DNA of 64,000 nt from NCBI GenBank assembly GCA_038134485.1, contig JAYPVG010000002.1, positions 116,890-180,889 on the forward strand, given 5' to 3'. The stretch comes from NORP240 sp038134485. Its GTDB lineage: Bacteria; Pseudomonadota; Gammaproteobacteria; Pseudomonadales; Pseudohongiellaceae. Positions 17,937-25,301 of this stretch are shown one piece after another (the stretch's first letter is position 1; every line of letters starts with the position of its first letter). The translations under genes were made by a program, and so were the position numbers. Below the pieces are notes generated by a model, which did no database searches, was not told the origin of the DNA, and saw only the letters and a list, made by a program, of their open reading frames with translations.

Positions 17937-18977
17937 ATGGCTATGGATATTACCGAATTATTGGGTTTTAGTGTTAAACAGGGAGCTTCCGACTTGCACC
18001 TCACAGCGGGCATGCCTCCCCTCATTCGCGTGGACGGCGATATTCGCCGCATTAATGTGCCAGAGATGGATCACAAGGCTGTTTACAGCATGGTCTACGA
18101 GATCATGAACGATAAGCAGCGTAAGGATTATGAAGAGTTTATGGAAACTGACTTTTCATTTGAAATCCCCAACCTGGCTCGTTTCAGGGTCAACGCCTTT
18201 AATCAGAATCGTGGTGCTGCAGCTGTGTTCCGTACTATTCCCTCCAAGGTTCTGAATATGGAACAACTTGGCATGGGTCAAGTGTTCCGCGATGTGTCGA
18301 ACAAGGCTCGTGGTATGGTGCTGGTAACCGGGCCTACCGGTTCAGGTAAAAGTACTACGCTGGCGGCGATGGTGGACTACATTAATTCAGAAAAATACGA
18401 GCATATACTCACCATTGAAGACCCGATCGAATTCGTCCATGTCAGTAAAAAATCATTGGTGAATCAGCGGGAAGTGCATCGCGATACACTCGGCTTCAAT
18501 GAAGCCTTGCGTTCTGCGCTGCGTGAAGATCCGGATATCATTCTGGTCGGCGAATTAAGGGACCTGGAAACGATCCGGCTGGCGCTGACCGCCGCCGAAA
18601 CGGGTCACCTTGTGTTTGGTACCCTGCACACCACTTCGGCCGCCAAGACCATCGACCGTATTATTGACGTGTTCCCGGCCGCTGAGAAAGACATGGTGCG
18701 CTCCATGCTGTCGGAATCTCTGCAGGCGGTTATCTCTCAGACTCTGCTTAAACGGCCGGGCGGAGGTCGGGTAGCAGCCCATGAGATCATGATCGGAACC
18801 TCAGCGATCAGAAATCTGATTCGCGAAGACAAGATCGCACAGATGTATTCTGCAATCCAGACTGGCTCAAATGTAGGCATGCAGACTCTGGATCAGTGTT
18901 TGCACAATCTCTTGGTCAAGGGATTGGTCACTCGCGAAGATTGTCGGGCCAAGGCCAAGGTTCCTGACGACTTTTAG
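17937..18977 (+). CDS. pilT: Type IV pilus retraction ATPase PilT
   Basis: Hexameric secretion-type ATPase that powers depolymerisation of type IV pili for twitching. In 346 residues it has the N-terminal PAS-like domain (DITELLGFSVKQGASDLHLTAG), Walker A GPTGSGKST (about 132-140), the Asp box TIEDPIEFVH, Walker B DIILVGELRD and the conserved HTTSAAKTIDRIIDVFP, then AIRNLIREDKIAQM, which includes the PilT retraction motif AIRNLIRE. A second ATG two codons in (17943) would give the classical MDITEL start. No pilU follows, unlike in Pseudomonas; a convergent SRPBCC gene is next. Confidence 0.97.
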   Translation: MAMDITELLGFSVKQGASDLHLTAGMPPLIRVDGDIRRINVPEMDHKAVYSMVYEIMNDKQRKDYEEFMETDFSFEIPNLARFRVNAFNQNRGAAAVFRTIPSKVLNMEQLGMGQVFRDVSNKARGMVLVTGPTGSGKSTTLAAMVDYINSEKYEHILTIEDPIEFVHVSKKSLVNQREVHRDTLGFNEALRSALREDPDIILVGELRDLETIRLALTAAETGHLVFGTLHTTSAAKTIDRIIDVFPAAEKDMVRSMLSESLQAVISQTLLKRPGGGRVAAHEIMIGTSAIRNLIREDKIAQMYSAIQTGSNVGMQTLDQCLHNLLVKGLVTREDCRAKAKVPDDF

Positions 18978-18991
18978 CAAGTGTTGATTGC

Positions 18992-19029
18992 TATGGGACG
19001 TTTCGCACAGAGCGGCGCCGCGTCCCGTA
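18992..19029. terminator. Inverted repeat between convergent pilT and SRPBCC genes
   Basis: TATGGGACG at 18992-19000 pairs with CGTCCCGTA at 19021-19029, a nine-base stem with one G-U pair and a 20-base loop. It lies 15 bp after the pilT stop and 36 bp from the stop of the facing gene, where a bidirectional terminator would be expected. There is no uridine run on either side, so intrinsic termination is doubtful and it may only block 3' exonucleases. Confidence 0.35.
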
Positions 19030-19064
19030 CCAATTCCTTCAAGATCAAACGATATCGACTGGCT

Positions 19065-19553
19065 TTAATTGCCCTCGGCAAGGTTTTTCATGTTTTGCAG
19101 GGCGTTTTCGAATGCGCCACGGCGACGCGCAACATCGGCATCCTTGGCAGCCTGGTCGGCGAGGTTGGAGACATCGTAAACCAGCGTGTAAATCATGCGC
19201 GTTCGATTGCCCCCAATGGGCCGAGCTTCCATGAATCCGTGGTAAAGATTGTAAAACTGTCCTTCAACTGCCGGTTGGGTATAGCCATAGGACAATTCCG
19301 TCTGAGCCACCAGGATTTCAAGAATCCGTCCTCCAGCCAGGGCCCGTACTGTTCCTATGCCACCGTCTCCGGAGGTGATTTCGCAATCCAGCCCAAACCA
19401 TTCGCTGATCGCACAATAATCCCCAACCGCAGCCCATACTTCAGTAGCCGGTCGGTCAATCTCAATTTCCATCTCGATGCGGGTGTATTCCTGGGCGCTG
19501 ACATGGTTGGCAAGCGCAAAAAAAGTGATCAGTGCTGTGAGTAGCTGTTTCAT
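19065..19553 (-). CDS. Secreted SRPBCC (START-like) family protein
   Basis: A 162-residue protein with a signal peptide (MKQLLTALITFFALANHVSAQ, cleavage after about residue 20), then a single helix-grip domain typical of the SRPBCC/polyketide cyclase group: IEIDRPATEVWAAVGDYCAISEWF is the usual N-terminal strand and helix, and IYTLVYDVSNL comes late. Such proteins bind small hydrophobic ligands in a cavity; the ligand here is unknown. The export signal is notable because many SRPBCC proteins are cytoplasmic. It converges on pilT and is followed by ruvX in the same direction with about 90 bp between them. Confidence 0.8.
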   Translation of the reverse strand: MKQLLTALITFFALANHVSAQEYTRIEMEIEIDRPATEVWAAVGDYCAISEWFGLDCEITSGDGGIGTVRALAGGRILEILVAQTELSYGYTQPAVEGQFYNLYHGFMEARPIGGNRTRMIYTLVYDVSNLADQAAKDADVARRRGAFENALQNMKNLAEGN

Positions 19554-19641
19554 ATCATTCTCCGGGCTATAGGCTTCCTAATTAATGTGCGGTCCTCTGA
19601 CGAAGGATGAGAGTAATCACTTGTGAGAGTCAGGTCAAAAG

Positions 19642-20091
19642 CTATTCTGGAATCTGACTTCGGCTTTTTAACTCTGCCAGCCAGCTCTCCAGTATGAGTT
19701 GCGCGGCGATGCTGTCTAATGGGGCATCGTTGCCCTCGACCAGTTCTTCAGCGGCGTGGGAGGAAAGGTGCTCGTCGATGCCGTAGCAGGGCAGATGAAA
19801 GCGGCCGTGTAGTCTATTGGCAAATTTACGCGCACGTCTCGCCAGTTCACCCTCGCCACCATCCAGTTGGTATGGCATGCCTATTACCAGCGCGTCCGGT
19901 TGCCAGGTGCGTATCAGCTTCGCTACCTGATTCCAGTCAGGTATGCCATCAACGGCCGGCAGGATTTCCAGTGGCCGTGCGGTGCCACTGACAGACTGTC
20001 CAAACGCGACACCAATTCGGCGGGTGCCAAAATCGAAGCCCAGCGCGGTCAATTCCGACTTTAGCACGGTAGGAAAAATTTCCAGCGTCAT
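19642..20091 (-). CDS. ruvX: Pre-16S rRNA nuclease / Holliday junction resolvase-like RuvX (YqgF)
   Basis: A 149-residue RNase H-fold protein. The first strand GFDFGTRRIGVAFG supplies the catalytic aspartate, IGMPYQLDG the second conserved region, and IDEHLSSHAAEE with DSIAAQLILESWL the remaining acidic residues. In E. coli YqgF is essential and matures the 5' end of 16S rRNA; the Holliday junction role was an earlier prediction. It follows algH on the same strand as in Pseudomonas, although the pyrR/pyrB genes usually found next to it there are absent. Confidence 0.94.
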   Translation of the reverse strand: MTLEIFPTVLKSELTALGFDFGTRRIGVAFGQSVSGTARPLEILPAVDGIPDWNQVAKLIRTWQPDALVIGMPYQLDGGEGELARRARKFANRLHGRFHLPCYGIDEHLSSHAAEELVEGNDAPLDSIAAQLILESWLAELKSRSQIPE

Positions 20092-20169
20092 AACCTACTC
20101 AACATTGCATTTGAGCTGGCGCTTCCAGCAATGGAAAAGCTTGTCTGCTGAATACGTGAAACCATAGGC

Positions 20170-20748
20170 TCAGGAGTGTCCGGCAGTTGGAGACAGATGG
20201 GAAAATTCGACGCCAAGCTGGGCGACGGCCTGCACAGCCTTGTGTTCGAAATTTTCAGAAAAAACTAACTCTGCCGACGCGGGCGCGGTGAGCCATGCGT
20301 TCTCGCTGATCTCCTTTTCCAATTGCCCGGCGTCCCAACCGGCACAGCCGAGGGCAATCAGGTATCTGTCCGGACCATTGCCGCTAGCAATGTCCGTCAG
20401 AAGTTCTTTGGACGTAGAAAGTTTCAACCTGTCGCCAATGCGAATAAAGGACCTACCATCATTCTCCGCATCATGAATGACAAACCCCTTGTCCCGCTCG
20501 ACCGGTCCGCCCGCCAGTACCAGTTTGTTTTTGAACGGATTATCATCAACGGAGCACACAATATCGAGATCTTCAAATATGTCAGCCACGCTGATTGACA
20601 GGGGTTTGTTGACAACGATTCCCAGAGCGCCTTCTCTGGTATGTCTACACAAATAGGTAACAGTATTGGCGAAGTAGGGATCTGCCAGTTGGGGCATGGC
20701 AATGAGAAGCTGATCTTCCAGCGAATTTTCCAGTTCAATTTCAGACAT
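20170..20748 (-). CDS. algH: AlgH/YqgE family protein (UPF0301)
   Basis: A 192-residue protein with the UPF0301 landmarks LLIAMPQLADPYFANTVTYLCRH near the start, GALGIVVNKPL, LAGGPVERDKGFVIH and the later YLIALGCAGWDAGQLEKEI. The family has a compact alpha/beta fold of unknown biochemical role; in Pseudomonas AlgH was linked to alginate regulation. The ATG at 20748 gives MSEIELENS and has AGGGT about six bases upstream; the frame is open another ten codons to an ATG at 20778. It sits upstream of ruvX and downstream of the tonB-like gene. Confidence 0.93.
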   Translation of the reverse strand: MSEIELENSLEDQLLIAMPQLADPYFANTVTYLCRHTREGALGIVVNKPLSISVADIFEDLDIVCSVDDNPFKNKLVLAGGPVERDKGFVIHDAENDGRSFIRIGDRLKLSTSKELLTDIASGNGPDRYLIALGCAGWDAGQLEKEISENAWLTAPASAELVFSENFEHKAVQAVAQLGVEFSHLSPTAGHS

Positions 20749-20830
20749 GGCAGACCCTGATTGAGTGCTCTCATACATATAAGGAGAGTTCGAATGTTGG
20801 TACTCAAGAAATAACTGATAAGCTTAACGG

Positions 20831-21706
20831 TCACTCGGTGGAAAAAGCCGCGCCCTCCTGGAATCGCCAGGTTCGAATTATTTCCAGAATATCATACTGG
20901 CCAAGTAATTCTTCCGGGAAAGGCTCAAACGGTGCTGCCAGGTTGACGATCTCTATTGCAGCCTGGTCCAGAATGGCACTGCTGGAAGATTGCAGAATCA
21001 GAACTTCGTTTAGAGACCCGTCCGGTTTCAGTGCCACTAGCAATCTCAGGTCGCCATAGATCTCCCGTTGCCGGGCAGCCTGCGGATAATTGAGATTTCC
21101 CACGGATTCAATGCGCTTGCGCCAGCTGTCCAGATAAAGGGCGTCCTGGCTTTTCCGAGTTGACGCGGAGGCAATGGTGTACTTGCGCGGTCTTCTTGCA
21201 TATGCCTCGCGTTGCAAGTCAAGCTGCGCCTGCAGGCTGGCGATCGACAGACTCAATTCTTCCTGAGTGTATTCGTCGCCCTCCGGATTCTCGGCTTCAG
21301 TGGATTCCTGATCTGTTCTCTGTTCCAGAAGTTGATCCGACCGAGATGAAGTCAGGACCGAAATATCTGCTACGACATCGTTGCTCGCGGCAGCCATAGT
21401 CTGACTGAGCGGAGAAACTTCCTGAATTACGTCGGCGTTGAATTCTGATGTAAATGGTGTACTCGGGGCCACGACTTCCTGCAATGTTCCACTACCGGAT
21501 TGGTTTTCCTGGGCCAGAAAATCAGCCTGTTCCGATGGCACCTCGCTGCGGTACTGGGCGAGGGTAATCTCCATCGTCGGGGCGCTTATTGATTCATCCA
21601 GATAGGAGAAGCCCACCCCAAGGATAACCATGGCGTGAACGCAGGCTGACAGAAATACTGTAAACCCGAAGCGTTCTGTCTGATGGTCGGTGTCCGATAC
21701 AGCCAT
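20831..21706 (-). CDS. TonB-like energy transducer (TonB3 type)
   Basis: A 291-residue protein with a short cytoplasmic N-terminus, one membrane anchor (about 14-34, FTVFLSACVHAMVILGVGFSY, which includes the histidine expected in TonB anchors) and a C-terminal TonB domain (about 205-285) with LNYPQAARQREIYGDLRLLVALKPDGS. The long middle part is acidic and glutamine/serine-rich with a predicted coiled coil (EELSLSIASLQAQLDLQREAY) instead of the proline-rich linker usual in TonB. The place between algH and gshB matches P. aeruginosa tonB3, which is linked to twitching. No exbB or exbD is in the window. Confidence 0.85.
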   Translation of the reverse strand: MAVSDTDHQTERFGFTVFLSACVHAMVILGVGFSYLDESISAPTMEITLAQYRSEVPSEQADFLAQENQSGSGTLQEVVAPSTPFTSEFNADVIQEVSPLSQTMAAASNDVVADISVLTSSRSDQLLEQRTDQESTEAENPEGDEYTQEELSLSIASLQAQLDLQREAYARRPRKYTIASASTRKSQDALYLDSWRKRIESVGNLNYPQAARQREIYGDLRLLVALKPDGSLNEVLILQSSSSAILDQAAIEIVNLAAPFEPFPEELLGQYDILEIIRTWRFQEGAAFSTE

Positions 21707-21730
21707 TTTCCGTACCTAACTAATCGGTCT

Positions 21731-22681
21731 TTAACGGTTCAGTTTGGAGCTGATGCACTCCATCAAATCTCCTGCAATATCAATCCCATAGGCGTTGTTC
21801 AACTCTCTCACGCAGGTTGGACTCGTGACGTTGATCTCGGTAAGGTATTCGCCGATTACGTCCAGGCCCACAAAGAGTAACCCTTTTTCCCTGACGATCG
21901 GGCCGACCTGTTCACAAATCCAGCGATCTCTGTCGCTAAGCTCCTGAGCTACACCACTGCCACCGGCCGCCAGATTGCCGCGGGTTTCTCCAACGGCCGG
22001 GACTCGGGCCAGGGCATAGCGAACAGGTTGACCGTCTATCAGCAGAATTCTCTTGTCGCCCTTGACGATCTCGGGAATGAATTTTTGCGCCATGATCTGG
22101 TTGTTGCCGCCCTGGGTGATAATCTCAATAATGACGCTTACGTTAGGGTCTCCTGGTTTTAGTCTGAAAACTGCCGTACCACCCATGCCATCGAGAGGTT
22201 TGAAAATGACATCCTGATTTTCCTGATGGAACTCTCTGAGTTTGTCGGCGTTGCAGGTTACAAGGAAGGGTGGACAACATTGAGGAAACTGGGTTGCGAA
22301 TAGTTTTTCATTGCAATCGCGCAGCGCCTGAGGATTGTTGACCACCAGTGTTCCTGCCTTTTGTGCTTCTTCCAGCAGGTAGGTCGAGTAGATATAGTGG
22401 TTATCAAAGGGCGGATCTTTGCGCATGAGAATAACGTCTAACTCTCCCAGCGGCATATCGACCGTAGCGCCAAAGGCAAACCAGTCCTCGGGATTCTCCC
22501 TGACTGTCAATTCGCGCATAACGGCCTTGCTGACGCTGCTCTGCATATACAAGTCTGTCTGCAGCATGTAATAAATTTTCCAACCCCTCGACTGGGCCGC
22601 CAGCAGCATGGCGAGGCTGGTATCTTTCTTGAAGTTAATGGACTGAATTGGGTCCATTACAATGCCGAGTTTGATGCTCAT
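21731..22681 (-). CDS. gshB: Glutathione synthetase
   Basis: ATP-grasp ligase of 316 residues joining gamma-glutamylcysteine to glycine. The N-terminus KLGIVMDPIQSINFKKDTSLAML is diagnostic, followed by LMRKDPPFD, the ATP-grasp stretch VIFKPLDGMGGTAVFRL, and the C-terminal EINVTSPTCVRELN. The ATG at 22681 has AGGA about seven bases upstream. The first enzyme of the pathway, gshA, is also in the window (54639-56213) but far away. It probably starts the gshB-tonB-algH-ruvX run. Confidence 0.97.
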   Translation of the reverse strand: MSIKLGIVMDPIQSINFKKDTSLAMLLAAQSRGWKIYYMLQTDLYMQSSVSKAVMRELTVRENPEDWFAFGATVDMPLGELDVILMRKDPPFDNHYIYSTYLLEEAQKAGTLVVNNPQALRDCNEKLFATQFPQCCPPFLVTCNADKLREFHQENQDVIFKPLDGMGGTAVFRLKPGDPNVSVIIEIITQGGNNQIMAQKFIPEIVKGDKRILLIDGQPVRYALARVPAVGETRGNLAAGGSGVAQELSDRDRWICEQVGPIVREKGLLFVGLDVIGEYLTEINVTSPTCVRELNNAYGIDIAGDLMECISSKLNR

Positions 22682-22837
22682 TTCAGATCCTGAGTGAACC
22701 CTTGTATGAAGATTTTGGAAGCTAGCACCGCAGCGTGCATGATAGCCCAGATTCTTCCTGTTCGCGATTTAGTATGCGATCGAATTACTATTCTTTATCG
22801 ATTGACTCCGCGTTTTTAGTATGACCGGTTAACGGGA

Positions 22838-22843
22838 TATAAT
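22838..22843 (+). promoter_or_regulatory. Candidate -10 box for the glycosyltransferase operon
   Basis: A perfect TATAAT lies 30 bp before the likely TTG start at 22874, with GAGG in between as ribosome site. No good -35 hexamer lies 16-18 bp upstream (a TTGACT exists but 30 bp away), so this is a -10-only match. Inferred start of transcription would be near 22850. Confidence 0.35.
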
Positions 22844-22873
22844 AGCGGCGCATTCAGAGCGAGGTAGTTAGAA

Positions 22874-23395
22874 TTGGGATTAGTGGGTTTCAGCTGGGGA
22901 ATTGGCGGCGTGCTGGCAATGCTGTTATTCGCGGTTTATCGCCTTGCACCGATGGCAATAGAGCTGTCCGCGCTAACCCTCAGCTCTTTGCAGTGGATTG
23001 CCTTGTTGTTCAGTATCGGATACATGGCATACGCAGAGGGTTACAGGGGTTTTCACTTGAGTTTTGCTCCGCGCCTTATTGTGCGAGCTCGTTATTTGAA
23101 AACCCATGTCAGCCCTCTCACGACTGTCCTGGCACCTTTGTTTTGCATGGGCTTTATCCATGCGACACGTGAGCGGATGATTCTGTCTATTTCCCTTACC
23201 CTGATGATAGTCTGCTTTGTTTTTGCAGTTCGTATGTTGCCCCAGCCCTGGCGTGGCATTGTGGATGCAGGCGTCGTTACCGGACTTTTACTTGGTGTCG
23301 GGTCGATTTTCTACTATTTTGTTCAATCGCTGGTCAGGCCTGATTTGCTCAAGGCGCCATCAGACGTTCCAGGTATCACTTCAATTGAATCTTGA
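22874..23395 (+). CDS. Unknown integral membrane protein
   Basis: A 173-residue protein that I do not recognise. It has about five hydrophobic segments (near 5-25, 40-55, 80-98, 103-120 and 130-152) separated by short basic loops (YRGFHLSF, RLIVRARYLKTH, HATRERM). The start is TTG at 22874, with GAGG about nine bases upstream; a GTG four codons later is also possible. Its stop overlaps or abuts the next glycosyltransferase, so it is probably the first gene of a three-gene unit with two GT2 enzymes. A role in glycan or lipid-linked sugar handling is an inference from position only. Confidence 0.6.
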   Translation: MGLVGFSWGIGGVLAMLLFAVYRLAPMAIELSALTLSSLQWIALLFSIGYMAYAEGYRGFHLSFAPRLIVRARYLKTHVSPLTTVLAPLFCMGFIHATRERMILSISLTLMIVCFVFAVRMLPQPWRGIVDAGVVTGLLLGVGSIFYYFVQSLVRPDLLKAPSDVPGITSIES

Positions 23396-23415
23396 TAGAG
23401 ACTGAGAGCGTCAGA

Positions 23416-24339
23416 ATGTTACCGGTAAGCCAACGCAAGAATACAAGTACAACCTGTTGTGCAATAGTCGTCACGTTTCATCCTGAAATGGCTGCGCTCT
23501 TAAAGCTGTTAGGTCAGCTCAACAGGGAGACTGATTTCCTTGTGATCGACAACGGTTCTCCGGAGGCCTCCAGATTTCATGAGTCGATCCTGGCTTATGA
23601 ACGATGCCTCGAATACCGGCAGCTGCCGGAAAACGTTGGCCTGGCTCAGGCCCTGAACTATGGCCTCGAAGAGGCGCAGCGAAGGAATTACCAATTTGCC
23701 TTGCTGTTTGACCAGGACAGCAGTCTCTGTGATATATATGTTGAAAGTCTGCTGGCGTCGTACCAGGAGGCCAGTACGCTGAGTGTCTCCAGGGTTGCCG
23801 CTGCGGGACCACGAGTAATCAACCCGCAGACTCGCCGTCAGACTCCGTTCAAACTTTTCAGCAAACTGTTTTTTCGTACCGACTGCCCTTTTTACGGGAG
23901 CAGGCATCTTTTTCAGGCCGATTTTTTGATTACTTCGGGCACGCTATTGAGTTTGCAGTATCTCGACGAGATCGGATCTATGCGGGCTAGTTATTTTATC
24001 GATAACGTCGACATGGAATGGTGTTTCAGGGCCAAGTCCCTCGGTTTTGAACTGGTGGGAACGGAACGCGCCATTCTGTATCACGCCATCGGCGAGCGTA
24101 GTGACGACCCGCTGGTTCGCAAGGGAATCCTTGCACGGCACAATCCCGAGCGTACCTATTATTCCAGCCGTAATCGGGTGCACCTGTACGGTCTCAGCTA
24201 CACTCCTATGGGCTGGAAACTGCGCGATCGGTTGCGATTCCTTATTAAATTCTGCTGGCTGATGCTGACTTCACCGCAGCGTAAACATTACTGGCACAAC
24301 ATTTCCTCGGGGATTAGAGATTCCCGAAATCTGAGCTAA
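23416..24339 (+). CDS. Glycosyltransferase family 2 (rhamnosyltransferase-like)
   Basis: A 307-residue GT-A fold protein. CAIVVTFHPEMAALLKLL and DFLVIDNGSPEAS form the nucleotide-binding half, NVGLAQALNYGLEEAQ follows, and LLFDQDSSLC is the metal-binding acidic motif in the DQDS form typical of rhamnosyltransferases of the RfbF/TIGR01556 kind. YFIDNVDMEWCFRAKSLGF and the late Y-H of ILYHAIGE also fit. I chose the ATG at 23416; a TTG at 23392 that overlaps the stop of the previous gene is an alternative. The sugar donor is not proven. It overlaps the next GT2 gene by one base. Confidence 0.82.
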   Translation: MLPVSQRKNTSTTCCAIVVTFHPEMAALLKLLGQLNRETDFLVIDNGSPEASRFHESILAYERCLEYRQLPENVGLAQALNYGLEEAQRRNYQFALLFDQDSSLCDIYVESLLASYQEASTLSVSRVAAAGPRVINPQTRRQTPFKLFSKLFFRTDCPFYGSRHLFQADFLITSGTLLSLQYLDEIGSMRASYFIDNVDMEWCFRAKSLGFELVGTERAILYHAIGERSDDPLVRKGILARHNPERTYYSSRNRVHLYGLSYTPMGWKLRDRLRFLIKFCWLMLTSPQRKHYWHNISSGIRDSRNLS

Positions 24340-25274
24340 TGGGAACTTCCAATCCAACAAAAGTTGCAGTGCTATTACCAACATTCAATGGTTCGAATTT
24401 TCTTGCACAGCAATTGGATTCGCTGTTTGCTCAGAGTCATCGTAACTTTGTCATTGTTACCAGGGACGATGAATCCAGCGACGAAACACCGAACATTTTG
24501 CACTCTTATCGGGATAGGTTCCCAGCCCAAATTATTTCGGTGCAGGATAATATGGGAAACCTAGGTGCCAGCGGAAATGTATCATTGTTGATGCAGCATA
24601 TAATTGACCATGCAGCTGAACTGGAGTTGCAGGATGCCCTGCTGATGCTTTGCGACCAGGATGATATTTGGGAGTCGGACAAGATCGATATGGAACTTGC
24701 AGCCATGCAAAAGCTGGAAAGCCAATACCCGAATCTGCCCTTGCTCGTGCACAGCGACTTGACGGTGGTCGGTGAAGATGGGTCATTGATTGCCCCATCT
24801 TTTCTGGCCTATCAGGGCCTCGACGCATCGAGAAACGATCTCAGGAACATTATTTTCAGTAATACGGTTACCGGTTGTACTGCGCTATTTAACCAACAGC
24901 TGGCGAAAAAAGCGCTACCGATACCCTCGCAAGCCATGATGCATGATTGGTGGCTGGCGTTGGTTGCAGCCGGATTCGGCCATGTCGAGTTTATACCCCG
25001 AAGCCTGGTGAGATACCGCCAACACAGTCAGAACACTCTCGGTGCCAGCGAGTTCATACCGCGCAAGGTCTTCAGTCGAACAACTCTAAAGCAGCTTTTT
25101 CGCCAAAATACGGACGAGCTGTTGCAAGCGGTAGCTGGTCAGGCGGAAGAATTTTCCCGGCGCTATGGTACCCAAATACCATTAATGGATCGAGTACGAC
25201 TCAGGCTTGCTGGCTGGTTATGTACCGATAGTTATTTTATTCAGCGAATTTTGTTCAGGCTGCTCAAGTATTGA
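24339..25274 (+). CDS. Glycosyltransferase family 2
   Basis: A 311-residue GT2 protein: VAVLLPTFNGSNFLAQQLDSLFAQ at the N-terminus, RDDESSDETPNIL, then LMLCDQDDIWESDKI with the DQDD metal motif, and VTGCTALFN and MMHDWWLALVA in the acceptor half. This pattern is common in enzymes that build O-antigen or exopolysaccharide chains, often rhamnosyl- or galactosyltransferases. The ATG shares one base with the TAA of the preceding gene (TAATG), so translation is likely coupled. The C-terminal 50 residues are basic and amphipathic, suggesting peripheral membrane attachment. Confidence 0.83.
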   Translation: MGTSNPTKVAVLLPTFNGSNFLAQQLDSLFAQSHRNFVIVTRDDESSDETPNILHSYRDRFPAQIISVQDNMGNLGASGNVSLLMQHIIDHAAELELQDALLMLCDQDDIWESDKIDMELAAMQKLESQYPNLPLLVHSDLTVVGEDGSLIAPSFLAYQGLDASRNDLRNIIFSNTVTGCTALFNQQLAKKALPIPSQAMMHDWWLALVAAGFGHVEFIPRSLVRYRQHSQNTLGASEFIPRKVFSRTTLKQLFRQNTDELLQAVAGQAEEFSRRYGTQIPLMDRVRLRLAGWLCTDSYFIQRILFRLLKY

Positions 25275-25301
25275 AATTGAAATTGCCGAGTGGCGCAACA
25301 C

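Noticed and set aside
22802..22843. TTGACT and TATAAT as one promoter for the 22874 gene
   Set aside because: The two hexamers are 30 bp apart, too far for sigma-70; only the -10 box is retained as a candidate.
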